NCBI GenBank assembly: GCA_011032825.1
Contig: JAADJZ010000029.1
Coordinates: 514,538 to 578,537, forward strand
DNA length: 64,000 nt
Source of the DNA: Massariosphaeria phaeospora
Lineage: Eukaryota > Ascomycota > Dothideomycetes > Pleosporales
Reading direction: 5' to 3'
Shown: positions 36,097-47,500 of the stretch, one piece after another
Position numbering within the stretch: position 1 is the first letter of the stretch
Layout of the letters: every line of letters begins with the position of its first letter
Program-made: the position numbers and the translations under genes
Notes under the pieces: generated by a model
The model's input: the letters and a program-made list of their open reading frames with translations, nothing else
What the model was told of the DNA's origin: nothing
Database searches by the model: none

Positions 36097-36250
36097 AGTT
36101 GAATACTAGATATCATCAAGAATTTATTGGTTATAGGAGCTGAGTAGTTCTAGGAAACTGTAATTAGAACCTCGTATAGTAAGATTATCTAGATGCCCGG
36201 AACCAAGGTACAGGATTTGCAGGACAGACATTAGGTATTGGTGTTTTAGG

Positions 36251-36261
36251 ACTATATATAA
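36251..36261 (+). promoter_or_regulatory. TATA-like box
   Basis: ACTATATATAA, about 70 bp before the ATG at 36327 of a possible small secreted protein. Only a motif match. Confidence 0.3.
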
Positions 36262-36326
36262 ACTCGTCCACTGCGTAGCCGCAAAATTGATAACTTCTTT
36301 ATCTCGTTGCCTACTAGGAGACGAAA

Positions 36327-36440
36327 ATGCGCTTCGCTCCGTTCTACCTCGTCTTTAGCTTAGCTATAGGTCAAATCATTTTCTTTGACCAAACCTTGCT
36401 AGTACTTACTAGCTCTGTCGTTCAATTACAAGCTAGTTAA
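36327..36440 (+). pseudogene. Possible small secreted protein remnant, 37 codons
   Basis: The frame MRFAPFYLVFSLAIGQ is a short basic start followed by a hydrophobic core of about 12 residues, like a signal peptide, then FFDQTLLVL. It ends at TAA after 37 codons, and further TAG codons follow in frame. Fits a truncated secreted-protein gene at the edge of a repeat-rich region, but the piece is too short to be sure. Confidence 0.25.
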
Positions 36441-36639
36441 GAACTTCGATATTAGTAGGGCTATAGTTCTAGTTGCATTACACCTTCGCTAATAATGCAC
36501 CTAGGCTAGTTAATTTTAGAAACTCAAGCTGTTAGGGAACACTTAGCTTTCATAACTCAACCTTTTTACCTGTTTCTGCGTTAGCAACTCTCAAGGAATG
36601 TAGAAGAAACCAGGTCGTTCGATTTGTAGTACCGAAAAC

Positions 36640-36963
36640 TAGAGTAGTAAATGAGTATAGGTTGAGTTAAGGTTAGGTTAGCTTACGTAAGACCCTAGTG
36701 CTAACCTAACCTATACCCACGCTAAAACGTTTTAGCGTAAGTATAAGTTGAGTTAGCACAGACCTCTACAATTCTATATTTTAATATATTTTCTCTTTAT
36801 AATTATAACAGCTAGTTATAACAAATTTATTAACCTAAAGGTAGTACCTATAACCTAACTTTAACCTACGCTTTGATTACTCTAACTTAACTTTAACTCT
36901 AGGTCTGTGCGACTCTAACCCAACCTATACCCAACGATAGGTACTTCCTACCTATTCGCTAGC
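36640..36963 (+). repeat. 324-bp MITE, copy 3 (best preserved GC)
   Basis: TAGAGTAGTAAATGAG to CTATTCGCTAGC, exactly 324 bp. Flanks GTACCGAAAAC and GTATGCACGTT do not form a duplication, although both begin with GTA. Confidence 0.9.
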
Positions 36964-37296
36964 GTATGCACGTTATTTGATTAAGGCATTGTAGATCAAA
37001 GGTAGAGTAAGTGTTGCCAAGAGATTTCCGGCTACTCGGTGATATCGGCTACTCGGTGATCGTTTACGTTACATGCGATTACTTTGTACTATTGTGCAGT
37101 CCGAAATACCGCATACACCCCAAAAGTAGTAAGGGGCGCGAGGTAGGAGGTCAAAAGGGGTGACTATACCCGATAGGGGTTCGGATCCGGTGCTTCCGGC
37201 GAGGCATTTTCGCCCGCCTAGTTTTGCAGGCGCTTGATGATCTCATTGACTCTTCATCTACAATCCACCTACTATCGTCAGTGTTTGCTTTATGAG

Positions 37297-38280
37297 ATGC
37301 CCGCGGCGGCCTCAAATCGTTTGCCTGTGCCGACTGGCCATAGGTTAGAGCATGAGTTGCTTCAGCGCGTTTTATGGCGCCTTGAAGCTGGCTATAACAA
37401 CAGCGAGATTGCTCGAGAGCTAGGCGTTGGGCGTCTCTGTGTGAGCAAAATCCGACTCAGCGTTGAGCAATAGGGGCAGCCGTATCCTCCGGTTACCGTC
37501 AAACGCGGGAGAAAGGGCCATCTCCTTCAAATCCACAAGGACGGCCTGCTCGACTTCATCCACAGCCGAACTGAGCTCTATATCGATGAGATGAGAGAGT
37601 TTCTGTATGACGATTTTGGTGTAGAGACCTCAAACGCCACCATCAAGAGGTTCTTGAAATCTATCCGCTGGAGTTACAAGGTGGCTGAAAAAACAGCTCG
37701 CGAGCGCAGCGAGCCTCTGCGGGCACTGTTTAGAGCTCGCCTCCAAGGTTGGAGAGCCGATCAAGTCGTCTGTTTAGATAAGTCTGCTGCCAACGAGCGT
37801 ACAGGAGATAGAAGGCGTGGATGGGCACTTATCAATTAGCCTTGCTAGTTAAGCTACGCCGTCAAACGCTCCGAGAGATAGAGTCTATTGCTAGCGATAA
37901 CGATTGATGGCTACCTTACCTATACAATCTTTTAAGAGGCTATTACCGCCGAGATATTTGAGGATTTCCTAGAGCATTAGGTGTTGCTACATTGCCAGGC
38001 GTACCTAGCGCCGAGATCTATTATAGTAATAGACAACGCTTCAATCTATTGATTGGATCGCGTACGTTAGCTCTGCCGAGATTGGGGCGTTGTTTTGGAG
38101 TACTTGCCGCCATACTCGCTAGATTATAACCCAATTGAGCAATTTTTTAAGAAGTTGAAGAGTTGGCTGCGTAAAAACAACAGAGACGCTACTGTTTTAG
38201 ATAATTACGGCTATTACCTAGATTACGCTGTAAAGCGCTGTTGCTATGAGTTAGCAAAGACTTTGTTTAGGCATTGCTAG
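37297..38280 (+). pseudogene. Tc1/mariner-like DD34E transposase (nonsense codons)
   Basis: All parts share one frame. N-terminal helix-turn-helix with YNNSEIARELGVGRLCVSKIR (37390-37460). A second HTH region with MREFLYDDFGVETSNATIKRF. Catalytic core: CLDKSAANERTG (first Asp, about 37770), IVIDNASIY (second Asp, about 38034) and DYNPIEQFFKKLKSW (Glu, about 38137). Exactly 34 residues lie between the second Asp and the Glu, hence DD34E. Interrupted by TAG/TAA (for example 37471-37473) at Q or W positions, with no frameshift. Cut-and-paste enzyme in the family, inactive here. The start at the second ATG (37297) fits the domain best. Confidence 0.85.
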
Positions 38281-38505
38281 TACGTGTTTGATAGAGAGGC
38301 ATAGAGAGAGGCGTTAGTGCTTGTTACAGTTGAAATATATTATATCGCTTCTACTGCCACAGCAACGCGACAACACTACAACGCGATAATTTAATTATAA
38401 AAAAATACAGGCGCGACTTAGACCTATACAAATAGTTAGCTCGTTAATTGTTAAATAAAAATACGATGTAGTTGCGTTGTTTTGTGGGTACTAGAGGTTA
38501 CTTGC

Positions 38506-40506
38506 TCAACTTTTGCAGCGACGTGTTTTTGATGGCCTACTTCGCACTCTTTCGCCGTAGGCTATCTGCGAGTGCCTGCTAGAAGCTAGAAATCGCGCCG
38601 TAATACGGCGCTGCTGCCAAACGCAGTCCTAGGTGCAAAGAGGCCTGCTCTGCCGTTACTTAGCGCCTAGCTACTTTCTTTCTCTTGTTTGCTTTATTTG
38701 TTGCTTGCTCGCTGTTGCTTTATCTTTTGCTCGCTGCCTCTCTCTTTTGCGTATCATCTTATTATTACACTTTCTAACTATCTCTTGATCGGCTGCCGTA
38801 AGTCCGGTGTATTGATAGCGCTATCTTAAAGCTGCGTCCCGAAGCAGAGAGAGATAAGCTAGCTTTTTGCAGAAGTAGTTCGTTTAAATCTCGTACGTTA
38901 GGCCTGTTTTGGGGCTGCTATCTATTATCTAGTTAACGTTGTACTAGCCTTTAGTAAATACCTCCTTTCTAATCTATCTAACTAGCTCAAAGGCGCTAGG
39001 ATCGCAGAGCTTCTACTACTCTAAAAAGTGCTCTGTGTGTATCCGAATCTCTTGTAATACGCCGTAGGCAATCGGCAGCCAGCTACTTGATAGTATACGA
39101 TCTCGAACTAGCACGTTTGGATTAACGGGTAGCTGCGGCGCTGGAAAAACCTGTAGCGCCGGTGCGTAGAGAAACTAACTAGCGGATTTAGCTGCTAAAT
39201 CTCGTAGCTGTGCTTTCAAAACTTTTCGCTGCAGAGCCTCAAGGCTTTTTTTCTCGCTACCTCTCTCGCTACTGCTGTTATCACTGCCGGCAACGCTACC
39301 AGTCCTTATCGATTAAGAGCTTGTACGTTTTCGCCTGTTTTCGGAGGCCCGATTGTCTTTGTACTTAAGGAGCGCTAATCTTATGATATCCGACGGCGCC
39401 TGCGTCGTAGATTGGCCGTTTTGACACTCTCGTGCTTACATCGCGATGATATGGCCATTAGCCGGGTAGTGGTTCTCAAATCTCTTGACGTCGCTTTGAG
39501 GCACTTAGCAAACGTAACCTCTGTTCTAGCAGCTAGCGTTTTGACACTGCCAACGATCTCTAATGCCTACAACAGGACCGTCACCTGCAACCTCTGCCTG
39601 TATCGCTTGATCAAGGCCCTCCTCTTGTATCTGGGTGGCGATTTGTGAGCGAATTCGAACTGCCGCACCTACGCGAGGCTGAGTTCGCTGAGAGGCACCT
39701 CCAGGTAGTGTATCCTCCGTCAAAACTAGGTCGAAGTCAATGTAAGTCTTGTAGCCAGTTGCCTTGAAAACCTCCTCCGCTAACACTTTGACGCGCTCAA
39801 AGCTTGTTGAATCATCTCTCCGGATTACCTTTACAGCCCTATCTCGCTTGTTCTGCCTCGCTGAGTATACGGTGGCGCATATGCTTCGAATGCTCACTCG
39901 GCGAGGTGCGAGATCCTCTACTACCCGATTTGCCCATCGCTACAGCCTGGCGCAGCTCACCCACAGGAGTGGCCGGTTGAGCTCGCTATCGTTGGCTTCA
40001 GGTATACTGTTTTTATCTGGGTCGCCGAATGAGGCTCTCTATCGTACGTCTACGTTGACGTCAACAGAGCCTTCATACGGTGACACCGATGAGTAGTCCC
40101 TCGGCTCGAACGCCTGAGTAAGCCCTGCTTGAGATAGTAGCACTTGAGAGGCAGTCTCTGTGGCGCCTGCAATCTCTGCAACCTTATATTCGGCGCCCTC
40201 CTCTATATCCTCTGCTAACTCAAACTCAGGCGCCGGATCGCTCGGCGGCTCGCTCGGCGGCTCGTCGTCATCGTATTCGGGTATAAACAGGCCAGATTTG
40301 GCGGCAGCGGATGGCTGGCTTCGAGTGTTGCCAGAAATCTCGCTCAACGGTCTGCGCTGCGCCGGCGCCGGCGACTCGGTCGGATCCTAGGTAGGTTGCT
40401 TGCCCTGCTTATTAGCAACCTTCGCTCTCTTCGTATTTGGCGGATTTATGCTCTGTTCGAACGGCGTGGGCGTTCTACGCGGGCGTTTGCTTATACTAGC
40501 AGACAT
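38506..40506 (-). pseudogene. Unknown second gene of the Tc1/mariner element (about 666 codons, decayed)
   Basis: From ATG 40506 (MSASISKRPRRTPTPF) a single frame runs to a TGA at 38506-38508. Inside are about 18 stops, all TAG or TAA and none TGA, as expected if Q, R or W codons were hit by C-to-T change. Features: a basic nuclear-localisation-like N terminus (KRAKVANKQGK), an acidic proline-rich stretch (YDDDEPPSEPPSDPAPEFE), a middle domain around RSICATVYSARQNKRDRAVK and FERVKVLAEEVF, and a basic, probably coiled-coil end (MIRKRERQRAKDKATASKQQ). I do not recognise a domain. DNA- or chromatin-binding accessory role is an inference only. Confidence 0.6.
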
Positions 40507-40776
40507 TGAGTTCGTATGACGCATAAGCGGGCGGAGAAAATGTAGCGCCTAGATTTGCTGCGTAGCTGCTAGCAAACTCAACACCAAATCTAAGCCTTAC
40601 GTTTAAGCAGAAAACAACAACGATAGGAGCTAAATATAGTTTGTATAGCGCTGATATAGGCAAAACATTCTGTATAGTACTAATTTGGGTGTTGCTAGAT
40701 GCCGCTCCCATAGCCCGAGAATCTGCCGATCGGCCTAAACCTTTTACGGGGTGTATGCGGTATTTCGGACTGCACC

Positions 40777-42690
40777 AATATCTATATTTCTTCGGAAAAA
40801 CGATTGCGCGGCCCCGAGAGTTGACTTTAGGTGGAGTGGCCGGTGCAGCGTCTAGAGACGACGCGACAGCTGCAGAGCCGCCCTTGGCTCTCTTTGCCCT
40901 AGGCTTCGACGAAGGCCCTTTTGAGGCTTTTCGCTTGGTAGAGGAGGCGTTTTGTATAGCTTTTTTAGTGTTTTGGGCGTCGATTTTGGCCGCGCGGTTA
41001 GCAGCCTTGGCCGCCTTCTCCTGATCTTTTACTACCTTAGCTGCCTCTCTCGCTACACGCCTCTCCTTAGCTTCCTGCTCTCGGAGGAGTTTTGCAGCAG
41101 CTTGAAGCTCCTTTCGGTTAGCTTTTGCCTGCTGTTTTTCCTCTTTTTTTTGCTCCTTTACAGCGTTACGTGCACGAGCCTCTCAAAGCTTGCGCGGTGA
41201 CCAGAAGACAGCACCACCATAGTACTCCTGCTGCTGCTGCAAGTCAAGAGGCTTGCCGCGCTTTTTGTAATTTCTCTTAGCAGTAAGGGCGTCGCGCAGG
41301 CCGCTGTTTTCATCGTAGAGGAGTTGGTTTTGTACCAGGAGTTGGTAGAGGGTTTGGGAGAGCGTCTTTGACGCGTCAGTAATAGTACTAGTCACTGCAG
41401 CGCGTATTTGAGAGTTCAAACGGCTCCAAGGGACCTCCCTGAGGGCCACTGAAGCTGCTTCACCTTCCTCCTGTTCCTTGCTTTTGAAGCGTTTTAGCAC
41501 AGGCTTAGGATTCATAGGCCATATACCAGTAGCTTTAAAAGAGCGTTTAATAAGCTTAGTCTTAAGCGAAGACACCTACGCTCTTTAGAACAGTAGAAAG
41601 AAGTTTTCCTTGTAGACAGGCGTTATCCCGAAGCTCCGCTGGAGGTAAGTAGTAAGCTCCTTAGTGTAGGAGCTGCTAAGAGGTTTGAAGCAAACAACGT
41701 CAAGGAGCTGCAGCGAGTAGGTTGAATGAAGCGGAAACACCATAAAGAGGATCCTGTAAGTGTTGCAATACTCGAAAAACTCTATAGTAAAGTAACTGCC
41801 GTGGCCATTAAGGATAAGGAGGCGCTACTCTCTTTCTCGCCGCGCTTTCTGCTTTGTTCTGCAGTTAAAAACCTGCTCTAACTAGGCTAATCCAACGTCG
41901 TTGTTCGTCTATCTAGATAGCGTTGAAGTCACAAACACGTCGTGCTTTCCTGCTTCAATAGAAGCCACCTAAGTAGACTGCAAGTTGCTAGATGCGCTAG
42001 CAAAGATAAGGCCGGGCGGCAGCGTCGTTCTATCTGCACAAATAGTTGCTAGAACAGTTACTCATTCACGGGAGCTATCTTGCAGTAAGTCTTTTACCTC
42101 CTTTCTCTCCCAAACGTCCCGACTAAACACCCGTTTTGAGCGTCCTGTGACACTAATTATAAAGCTCTTTTCATCTATATTGTAGGTATTAGAAGGGAGT
42201 ACGTTGTACTCCTTTATCTTAGAGTGCAGCAGGTTAAAGTACTGCTTGTACTTAACGTTTGAATCAGCTTTGTAGCGGGAAACGTCCATCCTAGAGGTCC
42301 ATTTTGAGACGAGATGATAGCCGTTTCGGTGCAGAAAGCGCGTCACCCAGGCCTAGCTCACAGGCTGTTCAGCAACTAAAGACGCGTAATTTTGAATCAT
42401 ATCTCTTGTAAGAGGCAGGGCTTGCTTGCTAAGACTTTCAATATAGCGTACAAGCTCGGCTTCTTGTTGTGCGTTAAGCTTGCTCTAGGTGTTGTTTTTC
42501 GCGTCGACTAGGGCCTGACAACCGCGGTGTCTTCGGGACAAAGTAGTTCTGCTCACACTCCATTTATTAGCAATTGTAGTATAGCAGAGTTTCTCTCCTG
42601 CATCTAGCAATTTAATTTCTTCAAGCGCGTCCTGCATAGCTGCCGTGGTGGTTGAGTTATAACGCGTCAAAAGTAGTGGCTTGTCTGAAG
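40777..42690 (-). pseudogene. pogo/Fot-like transposase, second type
   Basis: Minus strand, one disrupted frame. The start (42485-42670) is a helix-turn-helix with CYTTIANKWSVSRTTLSRRHRG. Then comes a CENP-B-like domain (42062-42346; MTRFLHRNGYHLVSKWTSRMD) with NIDEKSFIISVTG (first catalytic Asp). LLILNGHGSYFTIEF follows (about 41800), in which the usual Asp of the DGH motif is Asn, then LQLLDVVCFKPLSSSY. The end is a basic C-terminal tail (41183-41575 and on to 40780). Stops and the lost Asp make it inactive. Its 3' end is cut by the two-gene Tc1/mariner element. Confidence 0.8.
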
Positions 42691-42699
42691 TTTTGGTGT

Positions 42700-43300
42700 T
42701 CTGCGGGCGCCACGCGACACGGGCGGCACGTGCGCAAACACGGTAACCCTTTCAGAGATAGGCAGATGCAGCTCCCGAGGCCAAGAATCCCTACAACCGA
42801 CGCTTACAATCCCTCGTTTCTCCCTCTCTTTTCAATTCAGTTAGACCGAAAGCCGCACCGTTGTCGTCATCGAGAAAGCGCCACAAATCCCAGACGATCA
42901 ACAATCACATAAGACATGCCAATCTCCCAAGGGTTACCAACAACGACAGGACGGCGGCAGGTTTTAGATCGCTAGAAGAATCTAGCGCGAGATACGGTAG
43001 AGAGGAGCAGACAACGTTTGCGAAGTTAAAGGCGCCATCGGCTGCAACTTTTGAACTAAACAGCAGCGAGATGCAGGACACGCTTACCACAAGTTCCTGT
43101 TTTGCGAATTAAAGAGGACACCGCGTACGCTCCGCTAAATATCAGACGTTAGACCAGCAGCAAGTAGCACCCACAAGTCCTTGATATCCTAACCTACAAC
43201 CACATCTCGCGCAACTGTAGCCGCGCCGACTCATCAGTAGCCCAGGTTGTCGCTGCGAGGATGCGCCGCAATTGTCCACCCAAGATGCCCGCCGCGCGCC
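42700..43300. other. GC-normal sequence without recognised gene
   Basis: Overlapping short frames on the + strand (for example 42861-43112, starting MSSSRKRHKSQT) have ordinary base composition but no recognisable domain. They could be exon remnants. Confidence 0.35.
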
Positions 43301-43375
43301 CGTAGCCCTTCCTCGTTGCCCTCCTCGTTGCCCTCCTTGTTGCCCTCCTCGTCGCCCTCCTCGTCGACCTGCCCG
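43300..43375. repeat. 12-bp minisatellite
   Basis: About five tandem units of the type GCCCTCCTCGTT. A looser series with the same CTxxTAGCCCT feel follows at 43468-43515. Confidence 0.8.
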
Positions 43376-43759
43376 TCTCTTACAACTGTGACGGCGGTGC
43401 CCAGGTAGTAGATACTCGAGTAACTAGCTACCCTACCCACACAACACGTTGTGGACACGCTGCAACCCTCTTGGTAGCCCTTTTGGTAGCCCTCTCTGTC
43501 GCTCTCTCTCGCTACTCAGCTACCTCTAAACATTATAATCATATTCGTTAGTGCGCAGCAGATGGGATTCTTGAGTGAAAGTTAAGGTGTAAGAGTCAAG
43601 CATAGGTGTTAGAGTGTAGAGTTAAGATTTAAGAGATGAATAGAAAGGCGTAAAGACACGTACGTCAAGGAACGAGAGCATGAAAAGCATCATGGATATA
43701 AATAGACATAGCAAGGCGAGTTGGTTTACAAGCTTAGGTAAAATAATCAATAGCTCAAT
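43376..43759. other. Intergenic, no gene recognised
   Basis: Short stretch between the minisatellite and the methyltransferase pseudogene. Nothing supported. Confidence 0.5.
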
Positions 43760-44258
43760 CTATCTTAGCTTAACAGCTCTTACTGAAATGTACCTCCTGT
43801 CCTCCTAGTGCAGCCAAGCTTCTACGCCAACTATAACGTTTGGGGAATCTTCTTTGCTAGCCCACGAGTTTGAGTACCTGGTAAGGAATGTAGCTAATAA
43901 TACCAAACAGCTTCCATAGAGAGTACACGTTGTCACTTAAATTCTCAAGCGAGAACTCTTCAAAACCAGCTTCTTTAATAAGGCTCTTATAGCTCTCTTC
44001 TTTAAGTGTATTTTTACAACATAAAAGCCAAAGAACCTCTCGTAATATTGCTGAGTCGCGTGAGAAATTAGCCTCATGCAGGACTAGAGTTCCACCTGGC
44101 TTAAGGAGCTAGAAAAAGCTTCTTAGAACAGTAGAAGGGTCGCTAGCGTGGACGAATGTTTCCATTGTGTATATGCCGTCGAAATGATCGCTCCAGCCTA
44201 GAAATGTCTTTTGTAGGTCGTGATGGTCGCCATGTTCCACTTTAATCCGTCAGCGCAT
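43760..44258 (-). pseudogene. SAM-dependent methyltransferase, C-terminal fragment
   Basis: Minus strand reads KVEHGDHHDL, HFDGIYTMETFVHASDPSTV, FF-stop-LLKPGGTLVLHEANFSRD, then YKSLIKEAGFEEF and PYQVLKLVG-stop. This is the latter part of a methyltransferase of the sterol/ubiquinone type: the YTMETFVHA..P and LKPGG segments are the classic post-I motifs. In-frame TAG at 44109-44111 and 43857-43859, and a one-base frameshift at a CCCC run near 43843. Beyond that a second frame continues with GVEAWLH and ends at 43760. The 5' half with the SAM-binding glycine loop is missing. Confidence 0.7.
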
Positions 44259-44464
44259 GCGGCTCGATTGCAGCAGCTGCGCAGCAGGCAAGATCTACGC
44301 GCAAGTGCGTGCAAATTATCACACACATCTGCAGCGTTACAGAAGGAAAGGCAGAACGCAAATTGTATCTAAGCCTTAGACGTCATGATCTATCTACTAT
44401 GATTATGTTGCGTTTATGAAGAAAGCCACTGTACACAACTACAGTGCACTTTCGGCGCGTAGCT

Positions 44465-44596
44465 CTAATGTAGCCTAAGCAAAGCTACACGTCCAGATTA
44501 ACACCCAAGACAGACCATGTCTTTGCAAACGGCTGTGTTGTATGCCCGATACTCGAACGGCAGCCACAGAAGGCGTTGCGTGTTGCGCAGCACCCA
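44465..44596 (-). pseudogene. Untranslated C-terminal tail of the NACHT-WD40 gene
   Basis: Directly after the TAG at 44597-44599 the same frame continues WVLRNTQRLLWLPFEYRA, CKDMVCLGC-stop-SGRVALL and ends with TAG at 44465. The paralogue at 52210-54527 has the equivalent ILRQNKRFLWLPPEYR and CLGCSSGRIALL. So the tail belongs to the protein and was cut off by nonsense mutation. A second stop (TAA) follows within it. Confidence 0.75.
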
Positions 44597-47500
44597 CTAG
44601 TCTCTAACTAAGAGGTAGGAAGCATGATCCTCTAGCTCCACAGGCGACGTCAGGTTTAGGTCTGAAGGTAGCGCAATGTCTCCTATGTTAGTATGTAGAG
44701 CACTACTATCTAGTGAGAAAGCGAGCTCCTTAATGAATAGGTACGGGCTGTCAAGCACTGTGCGGCACGTGCCCGTCGCTGTCTCCCACACTCGCACTGT
44801 CTTGTCCCAGGATGCTGAGGCGATTAGCTGTCCGTCTTGCGAGAACACTACCGCACTGACAGCCTCTGTATGGCCCGTCAGCTCGTAGCGACACGTGCCC
44901 GTCGCCGTCTCCCACACTCGCACTGTCGCGTCGTCGGATGCTGAGGCGATGAGCTGTCCGTCTCGCGAGAATACTACCGCGCTGACCTCTTCTGAATGGC
45001 CCGTCAACTCGTGGCGACACGTGCCCGTCGCCGTCTCCCACACTCGCACTGTCTTGTCGTCGGATGCTGAGGCGACTAGCTGTCCGTCTCGCGAGAATAT
45101 TACCGCGCTGACCTCTTCTGAATGGCCCATTAGCTTGTGGCGACACTTGCCCGTCGCTGTTTCCCACACTCGCACTGTCTTGTCGTCGGATGCTGAGGCG
45201 ACTAGCTGTCCGTCTCGCGAGAATATTACCGCGCTAACCTCTTCTGAATGGCCTATTAGCTTGTGGCGACACGTGCCCGTCGCCGTCTCCCACACTCGCA
45301 CTGTCTTGTCCCAGAATGCTGAGGCGATTAGCTGTTCGTCTTGCGAGAACACTACCGCACTGACAGCCTCTGTATGGCCCGTCAGCTCGTAGCGACACGT
45401 GCCCGTCGCCGTCTCCCACACTCGCACTGTCTCGTCGTAGGATGCCGAGGCGATTAGCTGTCTGTCTCGCGAGAACACTACCGCACTGACACGACGTGTA
45501 TGGCCCGTCAGCTCGTGGCGACACGTGCCCGTCGCTGTCTCCCACACTCGCACTGTCGTGTCGCGAGATGCTGAGGCGACCAGCTGTCCGTCTCGCGAGA
45601 ACACTACCGCAGTGACACTACCTGCATGGCCCGTCAGCTCGTGGCGACACGTGCCCGTCGCTGTCTCCCACACTCGCACTGTCGTGTCGCGAGATGCTGA
45701 GGCGACCAGCTGTCCGTCTCGCGAGAACACTACCGCAGTGACACTACCTGCATGGCCCGTCAGCTCGTGGCGACACGTGCCCGTCGCTGTCTCCCACACT
45801 CGCACTGTCGTGTCGCGAGATGCTGAGGCGACCAGCTGTCCGTCTCGCGAGAACACTACCGCAGTGACACTACCTGCATGGCCCGTCAGCTCGTGGCGAC
45901 ACGTGCCTGTCGCTGTTTCCCACACTCGCACTGTCTTGTCGTCAGATGCTGAGGCGACTAGCTGTCCGTCTCGCGAGAATATTACCGCGCTGACCTCTTC
46001 TGAATGGCCCATTAGCTTGTGGCGACACGTGCCCGTCGCTGTTTCCCACACTCGCACTGTCTTGTCGTTAGATGCTGAGGCGATGAGCTGTCCGTCTCGC
46101 GAGAACACCACCGCACTGACACTGCTTGTATGGCCTTCCAGCACGCTGCGACACGCATCCCAGTCTGCGTCTCTGTCTGACAGCATCTGCACTTCCGGAG
46201 AGACCTGATTAACGAACGTCTTTCGAACAATGCTTCTCTCTGGTGCGAAGAGAAGCGCGGACGAGTACACCTGCAGCGGTGCCTCTGCCACAATGGAACC
46301 GAAGCGCAGCACGAGCCGGTTCGCGTCGCGGAGGAAGCCTGCACACGTGTCTGCAGACGGCTGCGGTGCAAATTAGTTTAGAGTAAGCACTTATGTTTTG
46401 CTAAAATCCTTACTGCTACCAACGCCTGCAGCCTTGCTAGCAGGCGCACGCACTGGCTAGTCTCGCCTATCAAGCCCATCACTTCAAGCCAGTGCAGAAG
46501 ACGCGTCTGAAGAAAGACGTGCGATGCGTCTCCGTCAGCGATGCTCTGCTGGCTGCCCTCAAGGTGCTCGACCCAGTAGCGGCACGCATACTGCAGCTCG
46601 GGCGGAAGACTGCTACTGAGCGTCCCTTCATCAATTTCGCTCTTCAACACTCCAGGGCCCGAGAGATTGCACATATTCTGTCGAAGGCCACTAGACCCAG
46701 CCATGAGCTCAAGGCAGCGAGATGCCAGCTTTCCATGTGTGCTCCTCTTGTCTACCCAGAAGCTGTCATCGCCACATCTCTTTGCGTCAAGTAGAAAGTC
46801 GCGAAAGGAGGGGTGGTGCAGGCGCACTAGCTGGTTCGGATTCTGTGGGACATCAAGGATAGAGTGCAGCTCATACAGCGTTCGATGCACATTCTCTGCA
46901 GGAACGCGGAGGAGCCGAGCTAGTGAAGATACAGACAGCGGCGATTGCAGAAGAACGATGGGCCCAAGTGCCTCTCTTGTTAGTGTGTACCATCTCTTCC
47001 TTTCCTGCTTCCTGTATCTGCGAGCGGGACTCTTGAGCACAGTGAGGTATATGCTGTCCAATCGCTGTTCAGGCAGGATCTCAAAGTGCTCGTCTGTGCA
47101 AGAATCCTCGCTAGATGAGCTGTCCTTTGGCGAGCTGCTGTCCGCAGACAAGCTGTCCTTGAGAACAGCGCGCAGTCGTTCAGCAACAAATTGTCCGCCT
47201 TCTTGGATGAAGCGACACGCAGTGGCGGCCCAGATAAACAGACCACTTGCACTCTGCACTAGCAGCCCAATAGTCTCCGCACCCGGCCAGTCGTCCGCCT
47301 GGTGGCATTCTTTAGCGATGAGTTGAAGGTGGTGCTCAAGGAAAAGTACTATGTCGTGGTCGACAATCGACGGCGGGATGTCGTGCAGCACGACGTCCTT
47401 GCGCTCCGTGTCCGCCATCTGCCCGAACTCGTGCCGGATCGGCACTTCAGGCCTGCTCGTCAGCAACACCCGCAGCCGGACACCCGTCAACGACGACCGC

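Larger units (their letters stand above)
37095..40776. mobile_element. Two-gene Tc1/mariner-type element with long TIRs (about 3.7 kb)
   Basis: Terminal inverted repeats TGCAGTCCGAAATACCGCAT at 37096 onward and its complement ending at about 40775 continue for about 28 bp, to the CACCCC/GGGGTG step. TA occurs a few bases outside on both sides, as in Tc1/mariner insertions. Inside are a DD34E transposase on the + strand and a long unknown frame on the minus strand, converging tail to tail. The right end lies in the 3' part of a pogo transposase gene. Confidence 0.8.

Noticed and set aside
36640..36963. TTAGG/CCTAACC-like strings in the MITE as telomere remnants
   Set aside because: They are irregular and part of the MITE's nested inverted repeats, not tandem TTAGGG arrays.
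44895..46208. Long + strand ORFs (165 and 227 codons) with a repeated protein pattern
   Set aside because: Antisense shadows of the WD40 repeats; the minus strand encodes the clear WD domain.
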